Shown: positions 1-6,972, counted from the first letter of the stretch. The stretch: DNA of 10,114 nucleotides from Actinomycetota bacterium (GCA_005787665.1 SYAB01000270.1:1-10114); one strand, 5' to 3'. Translations and numbers: made by a program. The notes: generated from the sequence alone by a model not told the origin.

Positions 1-81
1 CTGCGGATGTACGTCCCCGACGAGTCCGTCCTGGACGGAACCTGGACGGCCCCGCCCATCGAGCGGCGTTGGTTCAGCTGA
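1..81 (+). CDS. C-terminal end of an unidentified protein (5' end outside window)
   Basis: An open frame enters from the left edge in frame 1 and gives 26 residues before TGA at 79-81. The visible C-terminus includes the stretch MYVPDESVLDG and ends in RRWFS. The codons have the high-GC third-position bias of the neighbouring genes, and the frame stops 22 bases before the acyl-CoA dehydrogenase start on the same strand, so the two genes may be co-transcribed. I do not recognise the family from so short a piece. It could be another lipid-metabolism enzyme, judging only from the neighbour, which is inference. Confidence 0.55.
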   Translation: MRMYVPDESVLDGTWTAPPIERRWFS

Positions 82-103
82 CGAGCGCAACGGGGCTGAC
101 CCG

Positions 104-1243
104 ATGAGCCTGCGCCTGACCGACGAACAGCACGGAATCGTCAGCACCGTGCGCGCATTCGCCGCCAAGGAGTGCGCTACCCGGGAGCAACGGCTGGCGC
201 TGACCGATGGCGGTCGGAGCCACACCAACATGGAGATCGCCCGGAAAATGGCCGATCTCGGATTCCTGGGGCTGTCGATTCCCGAGGAGTACGGGGGCTC
301 GGGCGGGGGGCTCTTCGACGCCTGCCTGTTCCTGGAAGAACTTGCCTACAACCGTATCCCGCTGGGCAGCTTCGGTGTCACGCTGATCGTCGCGCACATG
401 TATCTCAACTTCGCCGATGAGGATCTCAAAAAGGAGATCCTCGGCGCCGTGGTGGCCGGCATGCCGACGGCGGTAGCGATGTCGGAACCGGGCTCGGGCT
501 CCGATGTCGCCTCCTTACGCTGCAAGGCGGAACCCGACGAGAGCGGTTACCGCATCAACGGCCAGAAGACCTGGATCTCCAACGCCCACATCTCCGATCA
601 CATCCTGCTGGTGGCGCGCACCGAGGACACCGGCCACAAGCACCAGGGCATTTCGATGATCTCGGTGCCGACGTCGACACCCGGCGTCGAGATCCGGCCG
701 ATCGCCACGATGGGGCTGGAGGTCAACGATGTGTTCTTCACCGACTGTGTCGTCGGGTCCGAGCGCTTGGTCGGTCAGCAGGGGCAGGGCTGGCAGCAGC
801 TGATCCTCGGGCTGAACACCGAGCGTGTCATCGTCGGGGCGCTGGCCCTCGGTCAGGCCCGCCGGGCCTTCGACGACACCGTGGCCTACGTCCGTCAGCG
901 CGAACAATTCGGGAGGCCGGTCGGGTCGTTCCAGGCGGTGTCGCATCCGTTGGCGGACCTGGCGTGCGAGATCGAGGCGACCCGGCTTCTGGTGCACGAC
1001 GTCGCCCAGCGGGTCGACGAGAACCCGGGCGTGCTGATGCCCCGGGAGGCCTCGATGGTGAAGCTGAAGGCCACCGAGCTCGCCAAGCGTGCGGCGCTGG
1101 AAGGTATGCAACTGATGGGCGGGATGGGCTACACCGAGGAGGGCGGCATGGAGGAACAGGTGCGCGCCACGCTGCCCGGGACCATCGCCGGCGGAACGAG
1201 TCAGGTCCAGCGCGACATCATCGCCAAATCCTTTGGGCTGTAA
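104..1243 (+). CDS. Acyl-CoA dehydrogenase family protein
   Basis: A 379-residue flavoprotein of the usual acyl-CoA dehydrogenase length. Family members oxidise an acyl-CoA thioester to the trans-2-enoyl-CoA with FAD, passing electrons to ETF, in the cytosol. The N-terminal helical domain (about 5-118) is followed by the beta domain with the flavin/substrate signature SEPGSGSD (127-134) and WISN (157-160). The C-terminal helical domain contains REQFG (266-270) and GGTSQVQRDIIAK near the end. The glutamate position of short- and medium-chain enzymes (the E of YEGT) is Gly363 here. Glu240, in the segment LNTERVIVG, sits where isovaleryl-CoA and long-chain acyl-CoA dehydrogenases carry their catalytic base, so the enzyme is probably active on branched or longer substrates. 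The ATG at 104 begins a canonical N-terminus (LTDEQ) but has no strong Shine-Dalgarno. Substrate is unknown. Mycobacteria have many paralogues, so no fadE number is assigned. Confidence 0.93.
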   Translation: MSLRLTDEQHGIVSTVRAFAAKECATREQRLALTDGGRSHTNMEIARKMADLGFLGLSIPEEYGGSGGGLFDACLFLEELAYNRIPLGSFGVTLIVAHMYLNFADEDLKKEILGAVVAGMPTAVAMSEPGSGSDVASLRCKAEPDESGYRINGQKTWISNAHISDHILLVARTEDTGHKHQGISMISVPTSTPGVEIRPIATMGLEVNDVFFTDCVVGSERLVGQQGQGWQQLILGLNTERVIVGALALGQARRAFDDTVAYVRQREQFGRPVGSFQAVSHPLADLACEIEATRLLVHDVAQRVDENPGVLMPREASMVKLKATELAKRAALEGMQLMGGMGYTEEGGMEEQVRATLPGTIAGGTSQVQRDIIAKSFGL

Positions 1244-1314
1244 TCCTTCAGAGCATGTCCGGCTGCTCCGGCGGATCCGACAATAGTCCGGTCGGCTACC
1301 GCGAGGGGTGGCGT

Positions 1315-1932
1315 CTACTCCCCTGAGGACGAGGTGTCGCCACCCACCTCGGCGGGCATCGGCGGCGGCAGTGGCACCGTCGAACTCGACTTGGCCGCCG
1401 TGGAACTCGGCGCGGTCGACGAGGTGTTCGTGGTAGACGTCGAGGCGGTGCTCGAGGTGCTGGACGTGGTGCTCGTCGCCGACGATGACGTCGAGGACGG
1501 GGAGGTCGAGACGGGGGCCTGCGGGCCGTGGTAGTCGGTCCAGGTCTCGGTCCTGAAGGTGTCGCCGTTGGCGGTGACACTGAGCGCGGTCGGGGTCACG
1601 GTGTACGTCACACCGTCATTGTTTGCCACGAAGGTGTTCTTGGAGGTCTGCGAGGCTGCGGTGATCAGCCGCGCCCCATCGCTCACCCGGACGCCGCGGT
1701 ACTGGAAGCTGCCCGAGGCGGTCTGGCAGATCGCTACCCGCGAGGATTCGGTGGAGCCGAAGACGACCGCAGTGTCCGGCTTGGTGCAGCGGGCCGTCGA
1801 GTCGACGTATCCGCCGCCGTCCGACGGCGGCGCGGCGGTCGGCGCGGCGAGTGCCAGTGGCACGCCGATGGCGATCAGCGCGGCGGCGGCGGCCGCGGCG
1901 AGTCCGGACTTGCGCAACGTGGAGGTACTCAT
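1315..1932 (-). CDS. Exported protein with Ser/Thr-rich C-terminal tail, function unknown
   Basis: A 205-residue protein read from ATG at 1932. An in-frame GTG at 1941 would add three residues, and the GGGA before the ATG is a weak ribosome site. The N-terminus is a clear Sec signal peptide: basic start (STLRK), Ala/Leu-rich core about 9-28, likely cleavage after ALA near residue 29. No lipobox cysteine is seen. The folded part (about 35-138) has two cysteines (49, 69) that could form a disulfide outside the cell, and short beta-like stretches such as YRGVRVSDGA. Residues about 141-187 are low complexity: 35 of 47 are Ser or Thr, ending in a Pro patch. Such tails in actinobacterial secreted proteins are often O-mannosylated, which is inference here. 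It lies downstream of nagA on the same strand with a 65-base gap and may be read through from that operon, but nothing in it suggests sugar metabolism. The gene converges with the acyl-CoA dehydrogenase across 71 bases with no clear terminator. Confidence 0.8.
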   Translation of the reverse strand: MSTSTLRKSGLAAAAAAALIAIGVPLALAAPTAAPPSDGGGYVDSTARCTKPDTAVVFGSTESSRVAICQTASGSFQYRGVRVSDGARLITAASQTSKNTFVANNDGVTYTVTPTALSVTANGDTFRTETWTDYHGPQAPVSTSPSSTSSSATSTTSSTSSTASTSTTNTSSTAPSSTAAKSSSTVPLPPPMPAEVGGDTSSSGE

Positions 1933-1997
1933 TTGTCCCACCAGACCACAGGGCGTGCCGCGCGCGCGAGGGGCGATACGGAGCTAAGACCCAATCG

Positions 1998-3143
1998 TTA
2001 GGGGTCCGAGACAGCTCTGCGGACCCACTCCCCGCGGCACAGCACCGCACTGACCGCGAGGTCGTCGTCGAGAACCACCAGGTCAGCGCTGGCACCGGGT
2101 CGCAGTTCGGGGTCCGGCAGTCCCAATGCACGGGCCGGGTTAATCGAGGACTGGCGAACGGCCTGCAGCATGGCCTGCTCGCGGGGCAGACCGCTGTGCG
2201 TCACGGCGAAGGCGAACAGCCGATCCATGGTCGCGGTGCTGCCCGCGATGGTGGTGGTGCCGGCCAGATGGGCGACACCGTCGGCGACCTCGACGGCCAG
2301 CGGGCCGATCCGGTAGGCGCCGTCGGCCATACCGGCCGCCGCCATCGCGTCGGTCACCAGCGAGACCCGGTCCGGCCCGGCCGCCCGGGTGACGTGCCGG
2401 TACAGCGCGGGGTCGACGTGCACCCCGTCGGCGATCACCTCGACGGTGACGCGGGGGTCCTCCAGCAATGCGATCACCGGTCCGGGCTCGCGGTGGTGGA
2501 TCGGCCGCATCGCATTGAACAGGTGCGTGCCCACCGTCGCGCCGGCGTCGATGGCGGCGCGGGTCTGCCGGTAGGTGGCCTCGGTATGACCGACGGCGGC
2601 CACCGCGCCGGACTCGACTACGCGGCGGATCGCGCCGAGGCCACCGGTCCGCTCCGGAGCCAGGGTCACCATCCGGATCGTCCCGCGGCCGGCGGCCAGG
2701 ACCGCATCCAGTTCGGCGGGATCGGGATCCCGCAGTAGCGCAGGGTCATGCGCGCCGCAGCGCTCGGCCGCCAGCCAGGGACCCTCCAGGTGGATCCCGG
2801 CGATCAGCCCGGCACGCACCTGGCCCGCCAACTCGGTCACCTGGCGCAGGAGATCCTCCGGCGACTCGGTGACCAACGAGGCCAGCATCGTGGTGGTGCC
2901 GTGCCGGCGGTGCAGGTCCACCACGGTGGCCGTCTGCGCGGCGACCGAGAAGCTGCCTCCACCACCGCCATGCACATGGGTGTCGATGAAACCCGGCACC
3001 ACGGTCGTCCCGCCGAGATCGCGGTCGGCGGGACGATCCGGCTCGCCCCCGCCGAGGGCGGTGATATGGCCTGCCGACACCTCGATCCAACCGGGGGACA
3101 ACGCTGTCGCCCCGGTCAGCACCGTGCCGGCGGTCAGCAACAC
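1998..3143 (-). CDS. nagA: N-acetylglucosamine-6-phosphate deacetylase
   Basis: A 381-residue amidohydrolase that hydrolyses GlcNAc-6-phosphate to glucosamine-6-phosphate and acetate in the cytosol, the first committed step of GlcNAc catabolism. Visible signatures are the metal-site motif GFIDTHVHGG (51-60; His56, His58), HLEGPW with metal ligand Glu120, GHTEATY with His186, THLFNAMRPIHHREPG with His207, IADGVHVDP (238-245) and LVTDAMAAAG with the probable catalytic Asp265. The C-terminal NPARALGL and ASADLVVLD motifs are typical of the family. Length is normal. The loop segment ERCGAHDP has Cys129 where many bacterial NagA enzymes carry lysine; cysteine here has been described for mycobacterial NagA. 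The start is GTG at 3143, directly abutting the TAG stop of nagB, with a GCAGGG ribosome site inside the end of nagB, so the two are probably translationally coupled. It is the third gene of crr-nagB-nagA. Confidence 0.96.
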   Translation of the reverse strand: MLLTAGTVLTGATALSPGWIEVSAGHITALGGGEPDRPADRDLGGTTVVPGFIDTHVHGGGGGSFSVAAQTATVVDLHRRHGTTTMLASLVTESPEDLLRQVTELAGQVRAGLIAGIHLEGPWLAAERCGAHDPALLRDPDPAELDAVLAAGRGTIRMVTLAPERTGGLGAIRRVVESGAVAAVGHTEATYRQTRAAIDAGATVGTHLFNAMRPIHHREPGPVIALLEDPRVTVEVIADGVHVDPALYRHVTRAAGPDRVSLVTDAMAAAGMADGAYRIGPLAVEVADGVAHLAGTTTIAGSTATMDRLFAFAVTHSGLPREQAMLQAVRQSSINPARALGLPDPELRPGASADLVVLDDDLAVSAVLCRGEWVRRAVSDP

Positions 3144-3929
3144 CTAGATGCCCTGCCAGTCCGGTTTGGACCGGTAGGTCTCCCGGTAGTAGTCGCCGAG
3201 TTGGAGCCGATGGGCGGCGGCATCGTCGAGGAGCACCGTTACATGGCGGTGGTGCTGCAGGACGCTCGCCGGCCACATCGCGCTGACCGATCCCTCCACC
3301 ATGCGGTGTACCGCCTCGGACTTGTTGCGGCCGGTGGCCACCAACACGATGTGGCGGGCTTCCATGATGGTGCCGAGTCCCTGGGTGAGGCAGTGGGTCG
3401 GCACGGCGTCGATCTCGCCGCCGAAGAACCGCGCGTTGTCCGCCCGGGTCTGGTGGGTCAGCGTCTTGATCCTGGTGCGCGAGGCCAGCGAGGAACTCGG
3501 TTCGTTGAACCCGATGTGACCGTCGGTGCCGATCCCGAGGATCTGAAGGTCGATCCCGCCGGCGGCCCGGATGGCCGCCTCGTAGGCGGCGCAGGCGGCC
3601 GGGATGTCGGCGGCGAGGCCGTCCGGCCCGGAGACCGCACCGGGCGGAAAATCCACCCGGCCGACGAAGGCCGTGTCGATGACGTTGCGATAGCGCTCGG
3701 GGTGCTCGGCCGGCAGGCCGACGTACTCGTCGAGGGTGAATCCCTTGGCGTGCGCGAACGTCACCCGCCCGGCCCTACAGCGGGCAGCAAGTTCGTCATA
3801 GATCGTCAACGGTGAGGAGCCGGTGGCCAGACCGAGTACCGCGTCGGGTTTCCCGGCCAGCAGCGACTCGATGGCGTCAGCCGCGACGACGCCGATCTCC
3901 GCAGGGTCCGCCAGGATGACAACTTCCAT
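3144..3929 (-). CDS. nagB: Glucosamine-6-phosphate deaminase
   Basis: A 261-residue enzyme that isomerises and deaminates glucosamine-6-phosphate to fructose-6-phosphate and ammonia, feeding GlcNAc carbon into glycolysis. The phosphate-binding motif GLATGSSP (33-40) is followed by FTLDEYVGL with general base Asp67, and by LGIGTDGHIGFNEP (131-144) containing Asp136, His138 and Glu143. These four residues match E. coli Asp72, Asp141, His143 and Glu148 at a constant offset of five. The segment TQGLGTIMEAR (182-192) is the usual family motif, and length is normal for NagB. The start is ATG at 3929, six bases after the crr stop, with GGAAAG inside the crr 3' end as ribosome site. Tight spacing with crr upstream and nagA downstream supports a single operon transcribed leftward. 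Confidence 0.97.
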   Translation of the reverse strand: MEVVILADPAEIGVVAADAIESLLAGKPDAVLGLATGSSPLTIYDELAARCRAGRVTFAHAKGFTLDEYVGLPAEHPERYRNVIDTAFVGRVDFPPGAVSGPDGLAADIPAACAAYEAAIRAAGGIDLQILGIGTDGHIGFNEPSSSLASRTRIKTLTHQTRADNARFFGGEIDAVPTHCLTQGLGTIMEARHIVLVATGRNKSEAVHRMVEGSVSAMWPASVLQHHRHVTVLLDDAAAHRLQLGDYYRETYRSKPDWQGI

Positions 3930-3935
3930 CAGCGG

Positions 3936-4406
3936 TTACTTTCCGGCGGTGAAAAGTATTGCGCCACGCTCGATTCCGACACCATTGGTGACAGCGTCGA
4001 CGACCGTGATGTTCTCCGGTTCGCGCTCGTCCATCACCACTACGGGCACCACCGGGCTCAAACCCGCGGCGACGATCGCCGGCACGTCGTAGCTGATCAC
4101 CCGCTGGCCGGCCGCCACCGCATCGCCCTGGGCGACATGGGCGGTGAAGCCCTCGCCGTTGAGTGCGACGGTGTCCAGACCCAGGTGCACCAGGACACCG
4201 ACTTTGTCGGCGGTCATGATCACGTAGGCGTGCGGCAGCAACTTCAGGATGGTGCCGCTGACCGGGGCGACGGCGTCCACCACCTGCCGGGGTGGGTCGA
4301 CCGCGGCCCCGTATCCCACCATGCCCTGGGAGAAGACCGGATCGGGCACTTCGGCAAGCGTGAGGGCGCGGCCCTCGATCGGCGCGAGGACCGGGGTGAG
4401 ACTCAC
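3936..4406 (-). CDS. crr: PTS EIIA component, glucose/GlcNAc family (Crr)
   Basis: A 156-residue free-standing EIIA protein of the glucose superfamily. It accepts phosphate from HPr and passes it to the EIIB domain of the sugar permease at the membrane. The motif PVSGTILKL (48-56) is followed by PHAYVIMT with the accessory His59 and by GVLVHLGLDTV with His74, corresponding to E. coli EIIA-Glc His75 and His90 (the phosphorylated one). The terminal GVGIERGAILF segment is also family-typical. The GTG start at 4406 is fixed by a strong AGAGGAG six bases upstream. It is the first gene of the leftward crr-nagB-nagA operon and is divergent from the EIICB permease, which lacks an EIIA domain, so Crr is its likely partner. 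It could also serve other PTS permeases in the cell. Confidence 0.95.
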   Translation of the reverse strand: MSLTPVLAPIEGRALTLAEVPDPVFSQGMVGYGAAVDPPRQVVDAVAPVSGTILKLLPHAYVIMTADKVGVLVHLGLDTVALNGEGFTAHVAQGDAVAAGQRVISYDVPAIVAAGLSPVVPVVVMDEREPENITVVDAVTNGVGIERGAILFTAGK

Positions 4407-4412
4407 AGATGA

Positions 4413-4419
4413 CTCCTCT
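4413..4419 (-). promoter_or_regulatory. Ribosome binding site of crr
   Basis: On the minus strand this reads AGAGGAG, close to the ideal anti-16S complement, six bases before the GTG at 4406. It decides the non-ATG start of crr. Confidence 0.8.
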
Positions 4420-4462
4420 GTCGGTGTGCGGAGATGCGTCGGGGCCGTGGGGTGTGGGGAAA

Positions 4463-4468
4463 AGGATA
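4463..4468 (-). promoter_or_regulatory. Candidate -10 element for the crr-nagB-nagA operon
   Basis: The minus strand reads TATCCT, fitting the mycobacterial SigA-type TANNNT pattern. A start point about 7 bases downstream would give a leader of roughly 50 bases containing the AGAGGAG ribosome site. A poor TTCATC match sits about 16 bases upstream as a possible -35. This rests on pattern match only. Confidence 0.4.
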
Positions 4469-4542
4469 GAGATCAGGCTCGGCCGATGAAGCCGAAATGC
4501 GGCCCGAAGCACCCCTTGACCGGCTCTCGCGTCGGGTGATTG

Positions 4543-4549
4543 TGGTCTA
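4543..4549 (+). promoter_or_regulatory. Possible half-operator for a DasR/NagR-like GntR repressor
   Basis: TGGTCTA equals the left half of the actinobacterial dre operator (TGGTCTAGACCA core), which controls nag and GlcNAc-PTS genes in Streptomyces. The right half here (AGCTT after the heptamer) is poorly conserved, so this is at best a degenerate site. It overlaps the candidate -10 of the permease gene, where a repressor would be expected to act. Confidence 0.3.
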
Positions 4550-4553
4550 AGCT
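4548..4553 (+). promoter_or_regulatory. Candidate -10 element for the PTS permease gene
   Basis: TAAGCT fits TANNNT. A start point near 4560 would give a leader of about 28 bases that contains the GAAAGG ribosome site. No convincing -35 is seen; a TTGACC at 4516 lies too far upstream. Confidence 0.4.
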
Positions 4554-4572
4554 TCCGCTGAGCCGTGACAAA

Positions 4573-4578
4573 GAAAGG
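4573..4578 (+). promoter_or_regulatory. Ribosome binding site of the PTS permease gene
   Basis: GAAAGG lies nine bases before the ATG at 4588. It supports that start over an in-frame TTG at 4540, which would lie upstream of the candidate -10. Confidence 0.6.
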
Positions 4579-4587
4579 CCCGATCGT

Positions 4588-6165
4588 ATGAGTGAGGCGA
4601 CGAAACCCTCTGGTGGACAACCGAAATCAGGGTTGAAGATCCCGGGCTTCGCCCAACTGCAGCGGCTCGGCAAGAGCCTCATGCTGCCGATCGCGGTCCT
4701 GCCCGCGGCCGGAATCCTGCTGCGACTCGGCCAGGATGACCTGCTCGGCCGGATCAAGGCCCCGGTGATCGGCCCGTTCTTCCAGGCGATGAGCGCCGCC
4801 GGGGGCGCGGTCTTCAGCAATCTCGCCCTGCTGTTCGCCGTCGGTGTGGCGATCGGTTTCGCGCGCAAGGCCGATGGTTCGACAGCCCTGGCCGCGGTCG
4901 TCGGCTATGTGGTGATGGAGGCGGTTTTCAAGACCATGTCGCCGTTCGTGCTGGCCGGTCAACTCGACAAGGCCGGCGAGCAGGCGCAGATCAACTACAG
5001 CGTGTTCGGCGGGATCGTGGTCGGACTGATCACCGCCTGGCTGTTCGACCGGTACCACACCATCAAGCTGCCGCCCTACCTCGGTTTCTTCGGGGGGCGC
5101 CGGTTCGTCCCGATCGTGGTCTCGCTGACCACACTGGTGGTGGCCTTCGCGATGAGCTACTTCTACCCGATCTTCGATGCCGGCCTGACCGGGCTGGGGA
5201 AGTTCATCGGCGGCGCCGGAGCCTTGGGCGCCTTCGTGTACGGGTTCGCCAACCGGATGCTGATTCCCGTTGGCCTGCACCATATTCTGAACTCCTTCGT
5301 GTGGTTCATCTACGGCAGCTACCCGACCGCTGATGGTGCGGTGGTCACTGGTGAGCTGACCCGTTTCGCCGCCGGCGACCCGACCGCGGGCCGGCTCACG
5401 TCCGGCTTCTACCCGATCCTGATGTTCGGGCTCCCGGCCGCCGCGCTGGCGATGATCCACGTCGCCAATGCCCGCCAGCGCAAGGTCGCCTTCGGCATCC
5501 TGTCAGCGGCCGGGCTGACCGCCTTCCTGACCGGCGTCACCGAACCGCTGGAGTGCTCCTTCATGTTCGTGGCCTTCCCGCTCTACATCGTGCACGCCGT
5601 GCTCACCGGCCTGTCGCTGGCGATCGCCTACGCCCTGGACATCCACCTCGGGTTCTCGTTCTCCGCGGGTCTCATCGACCTACTGCTCTACGGCACCGCA
5701 CCGGCAGCCAAGAACGTCCCGTTGCTGATCGTGATGGGGTTGGCCTTCTTCGCGGTCTACTACCTGCTGTTCCGCTTCGTGATCACCAAATGGAACATGC
5801 GCACCCCGGGCCGTGAGCTGGAGAGTGAGTTCGAGGCCGAGGAACGGGCCAACGTCAGCGAGGGTGCGCCCGCCCCCACCGCCGTCGAATCCGGTGCTGC
5901 CCGCGCGGGGGCGGCCACCGCACCGGCGGCTACCGACAGCAAGGCCGAACAGTTGATCGCCGCCTTCGGCGGCCGGGAGAACCTGGTCAGCGTCGACGCC
6001 TGCATCACCCGGCTGCGCATGGAGGTCGCCGACACCTCGAAGGTCGACGCCGACCGGCTCAAGAAGCTGGGCGCCGCCGGTGTGATCGAGGTCGGCAGCA
6101 GCGTGCAGGCGGTGTTCGGCACCCAGGCCGAGGCGTTGAAGAACGACATCCTCGACGTGCTGTAG
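4588..6165 (+). CDS. nagE: PTS EIICB permease, N-acetylglucosamine type
   Basis: A 525-residue membrane permease that imports sugar and phosphorylates it to the 6-phosphate. The EIIC domain (about 18-408) has many hydrophobic helices and family motifs: [18 protein letters not shown] (25-42), [17 protein letters not shown] (229-235), GVTEPLE (316-322, with the sugar-binding glutamate region) and [12 protein letters not shown]. An Ala/Pro-rich linker (about 425-450) leads to the EIIB domain, where the phosphorylation cysteine is Cys472 in DACITRLR. From memory these motifs are nearer to E. coli NagE than to PtsG, including the RTPGRE end of EIIC. The divergent nagA, nagB and crr genes fit GlcNAc, although automatic annotation may say glucose. 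Unlike E. coli NagE, there is no C-terminal EIIA domain; the protein ends right after EIIB, so EIIA must come from Crr. Glucose or a mixed specificity remains possible. Confidence 0.92.
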   Translation: MSEATKPSGGQPKSGLKIPGFAQLQRLGKSLMLPIAVLPAAGILLRLGQDDLLGRIKAPVIGPFFQAMSAAGGAVFSNLALLFAVGVAIGFARKADGSTALAAVVGYVVMEAVFKTMSPFVLAGQLDKAGEQAQINYSVFGGIVVGLITAWLFDRYHTIKLPPYLGFFGGRRFVPIVVSLTTLVVAFAMSYFYPIFDAGLTGLGKFIGGAGALGAFVYGFANRMLIPVGLHHILNSFVWFIYGSYPTADGAVVTGELTRFAAGDPTAGRLTSGFYPILMFGLPAAALAMIHVANARQRKVAFGILSAAGLTAFLTGVTEPLECSFMFVAFPLYIVHAVLTGLSLAIAYALDIHLGFSFSAGLIDLLLYGTAPAAKNVPLLIVMGLAFFAVYYLLFRFVITKWNMRTPGRELESEFEAEERANVSEGAPAPTAVESGAARAGAATAPAATDSKAEQLIAAFGGRENLVSVDACITRLRMEVADTSKVDADRLKKLGAAGVIEVGSSVQAVFGTQAEALKNDILDVL

Positions 6166-6172
6166 AGGGCCT

Positions 6173-6204
6173 TCGGGAGACGTTGCCGGCCACGTCCTCC
6201 CCGA
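6173..6204 (+). terminator. Hairpin after the PTS permease gene
   Basis: The left arm GGGAGACGT (6175-6183) pairs with ACGT (6192-6195) and CTCCC (6197-6201) around an 8-base GC-rich loop, leaving one bulged C. Flanking TC/GA may add to it. It starts a few bases after the stop at 6165. There is no T-tract, which is common for putative mycobacterial terminators. Confidence 0.5.
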
Positions 6205-6223
6205 GCGCGGGCTGAGCGCGGTT

Positions 6224-6229
6224 TAGGCT
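6224..6229 (+). promoter_or_regulatory. Candidate -10 element for the SGNH hydrolase gene
   Basis: TAGGCT fits TANNNT and ends 11 bases before the ATG at 6241. With no Shine-Dalgarno sequence in between, the mRNA would be leaderless or have only a few leader bases. It lies just after the terminator hairpin of the permease gene, so a new transcription unit begins here. Confidence 0.4.
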
Positions 6230-6240
6230 GTGCGATACCG

Positions 6241-6930
6241 ATGACCAAGAGGAAAGCGCTCTTTCGCGCGACGACGACGACCCTGTGCGTGGCTGTTTCC
6301 GCCGCTGCGGTCATCGTGGCTGCGCCGGCCGGGAATGCCTCGACGCCGACTCACATTGCGGTGATCGGGGATTCCTACACCTCCGGGTCCGACGAGGGGG
6401 GCCGGGGCGCGCAGTCCTGGCCGGAGTTGGCCTGGCAGTTGCTGGCCAAGCGCGGCGTGGAGATCGACGCCGATGTGGCTGCCGAGGGCGGGGCCGGTTA
6501 CGGGCAACCCGGAAGCCGCGGCAGCGTCTTCGAGGATCTGGCCGCGCAGGCGGTTCGGCGCAATGACGTCCTGGTGGTCTTCTTCGGGTCCCGCAATGAC
6601 CAGCCCATCGATCCGGGCACGTTTCCGGGTCTGGCCGCCGAGACCTTCCAGCTGGCGCGGTTCGGCGCGCCGGGTGCGAAGTTCCTGGTGATCGGCCCGC
6701 CGTGGCCGAGCGCGGACCCGCCGCCGGAGGTGCTGAAGATCCGGGACGGCCTGCGCCAGCAGGCCGCGGCCGCCGGTGCGGTGTTCGTCGACCCGATCGC
6801 CGAGTCCTGGTTCGTCGATCGGCCCGACCTGATCGGTGGTGACGGAGTGCATCCCACCGACGCCGGCCACCGCTACATGGCCGAGCGGATCGCGCCGCTG
6901 ATCTACGACCAGCTCACCATTCGGGTCTGA
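6241..6930 (+). CDS. Secreted SGNH/GDSL-family hydrolase
   Basis: A 229-residue protein with the four SGNH blocks: nucleophile Ser45 in GDSYTSG (43-49), a glycine-rich block GGAGYG (83-88), Asn119 in GSRND (116-120), and the Asp201/His204 pair in GDGVHPTDAGH (200-210). Family enzymes are esterases, lipases or sugar O-acetyl hydrolases; the substrate cannot be told from sequence. A basic N-terminus (TKRKALFR) and hydrophobic stretch about 11-30 form a Sec signal peptide, with cleavage probably near GNAS (31-34). No lipobox is present, so it is probably secreted or held in the envelope. The size is normal for a small bacterial GDSL esterase. There is no Shine-Dalgarno before the ATG; see the -10 candidate upstream. 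It is followed on the same strand, after 42 bases, by a secreted peptidase gene. A role in trimming acetylated envelope glycans would fit the GlcNAc locus next door but is only a guess. Confidence 0.9.
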   Translation: MTKRKALFRATTTTLCVAVSAAAVIVAAPAGNASTPTHIAVIGDSYTSGSDEGGRGAQSWPELAWQLLAKRGVEIDADVAAEGGAGYGQPGSRGSVFEDLAAQAVRRNDVLVVFFGSRNDQPIDPGTFPGLAAETFQLARFGAPGAKFLVIGPPWPSADPPPEVLKIRDGLRQQAAAAGAVFVDPIAESWFVDRPDLIGGDGVHPTDAGHRYMAERIAPLIYDQLTIRV

Positions 6931-6960
6931 TTGCCCTTGCCCCGACCGCGACTCGCGGCC

Positions 6961-6966
6961 GATTCT
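6961..6966 (+). promoter_or_regulatory. Weak candidate -10 element for the S53 peptidase gene
   Basis: GATTCT keeps the A2 and T6 of TANNNT and ends 6 bases before the ATG at 6973, the spacing of leaderless mycobacterial promoters. The same ATTCTGG string with similar spacing precedes hrpA. A small CCGCG-ACT-CGCGG hairpin at 6946-6958 lies just upstream and could end the SGNH transcript. Readthrough from the SGNH gene is the alternative. Confidence 0.3.
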
Positions 6967-6972
6967 GGTCGC

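Larger units (their letters stand above)
4407..4587. promoter_or_regulatory. Divergent control region between crr-nagB-nagA and the PTS permease gene
   Basis: This 181-base non-coding stretch separates two back-to-back transcription units of one pathway, so a shared regulator is expected. It holds a possible -10 for each direction, a strong ribosome site for crr, a weaker one for the permease, and one TGGTCTA heptamer that matches half of the DasR/NagR-type GntR operator. I see no complete long palindrome and no RNA structure that looks like a riboswitch. Confidence 0.75.

Noticed and set aside
1244..1314. Gap between the convergent acyl-CoA dehydrogenase and exported-protein genes, checked for a terminator
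   Set aside because: Only short chance palindromes such as CGGATCCG are present; no stem-loop worth calling.
1400..1510. Repetitive GTCGAGG/GTGCTCG-rich DNA that could look like a tandem repeat or CRISPR
   Set aside because: It is the irregular coding sequence for the Ser/Thr-rich tail; no fixed repeat unit or spacer pattern.
1981..2017. Inverted repeats GACCC/GGGTC and GAGCT/AGCTC around the nagA stop
   Set aside because: Stems are only 5 bp with long loops and conflict with each other, so they are not a convincing terminator.
1851..3815. Long open frames on the + strand opposite nagA and nagB
   Set aside because: They are antisense to clearly recognisable enzymes, have Arg/Gly/His-rich translations with no motif, and are expected from high-GC codon bias.
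4540..4587. Extended start (TTG at 4540) for the PTS permease
   Set aside because: It would precede the candidate -10 and lacks a ribosome site, while ATG at 4588 has GAAAGG nine bases upstream.
6931..6972. TTG start at 6931 for the S53 peptidase
   Set aside because: It directly follows the previous stop only because the frame is open; the added residues would displace the signal peptide from the N-terminus.
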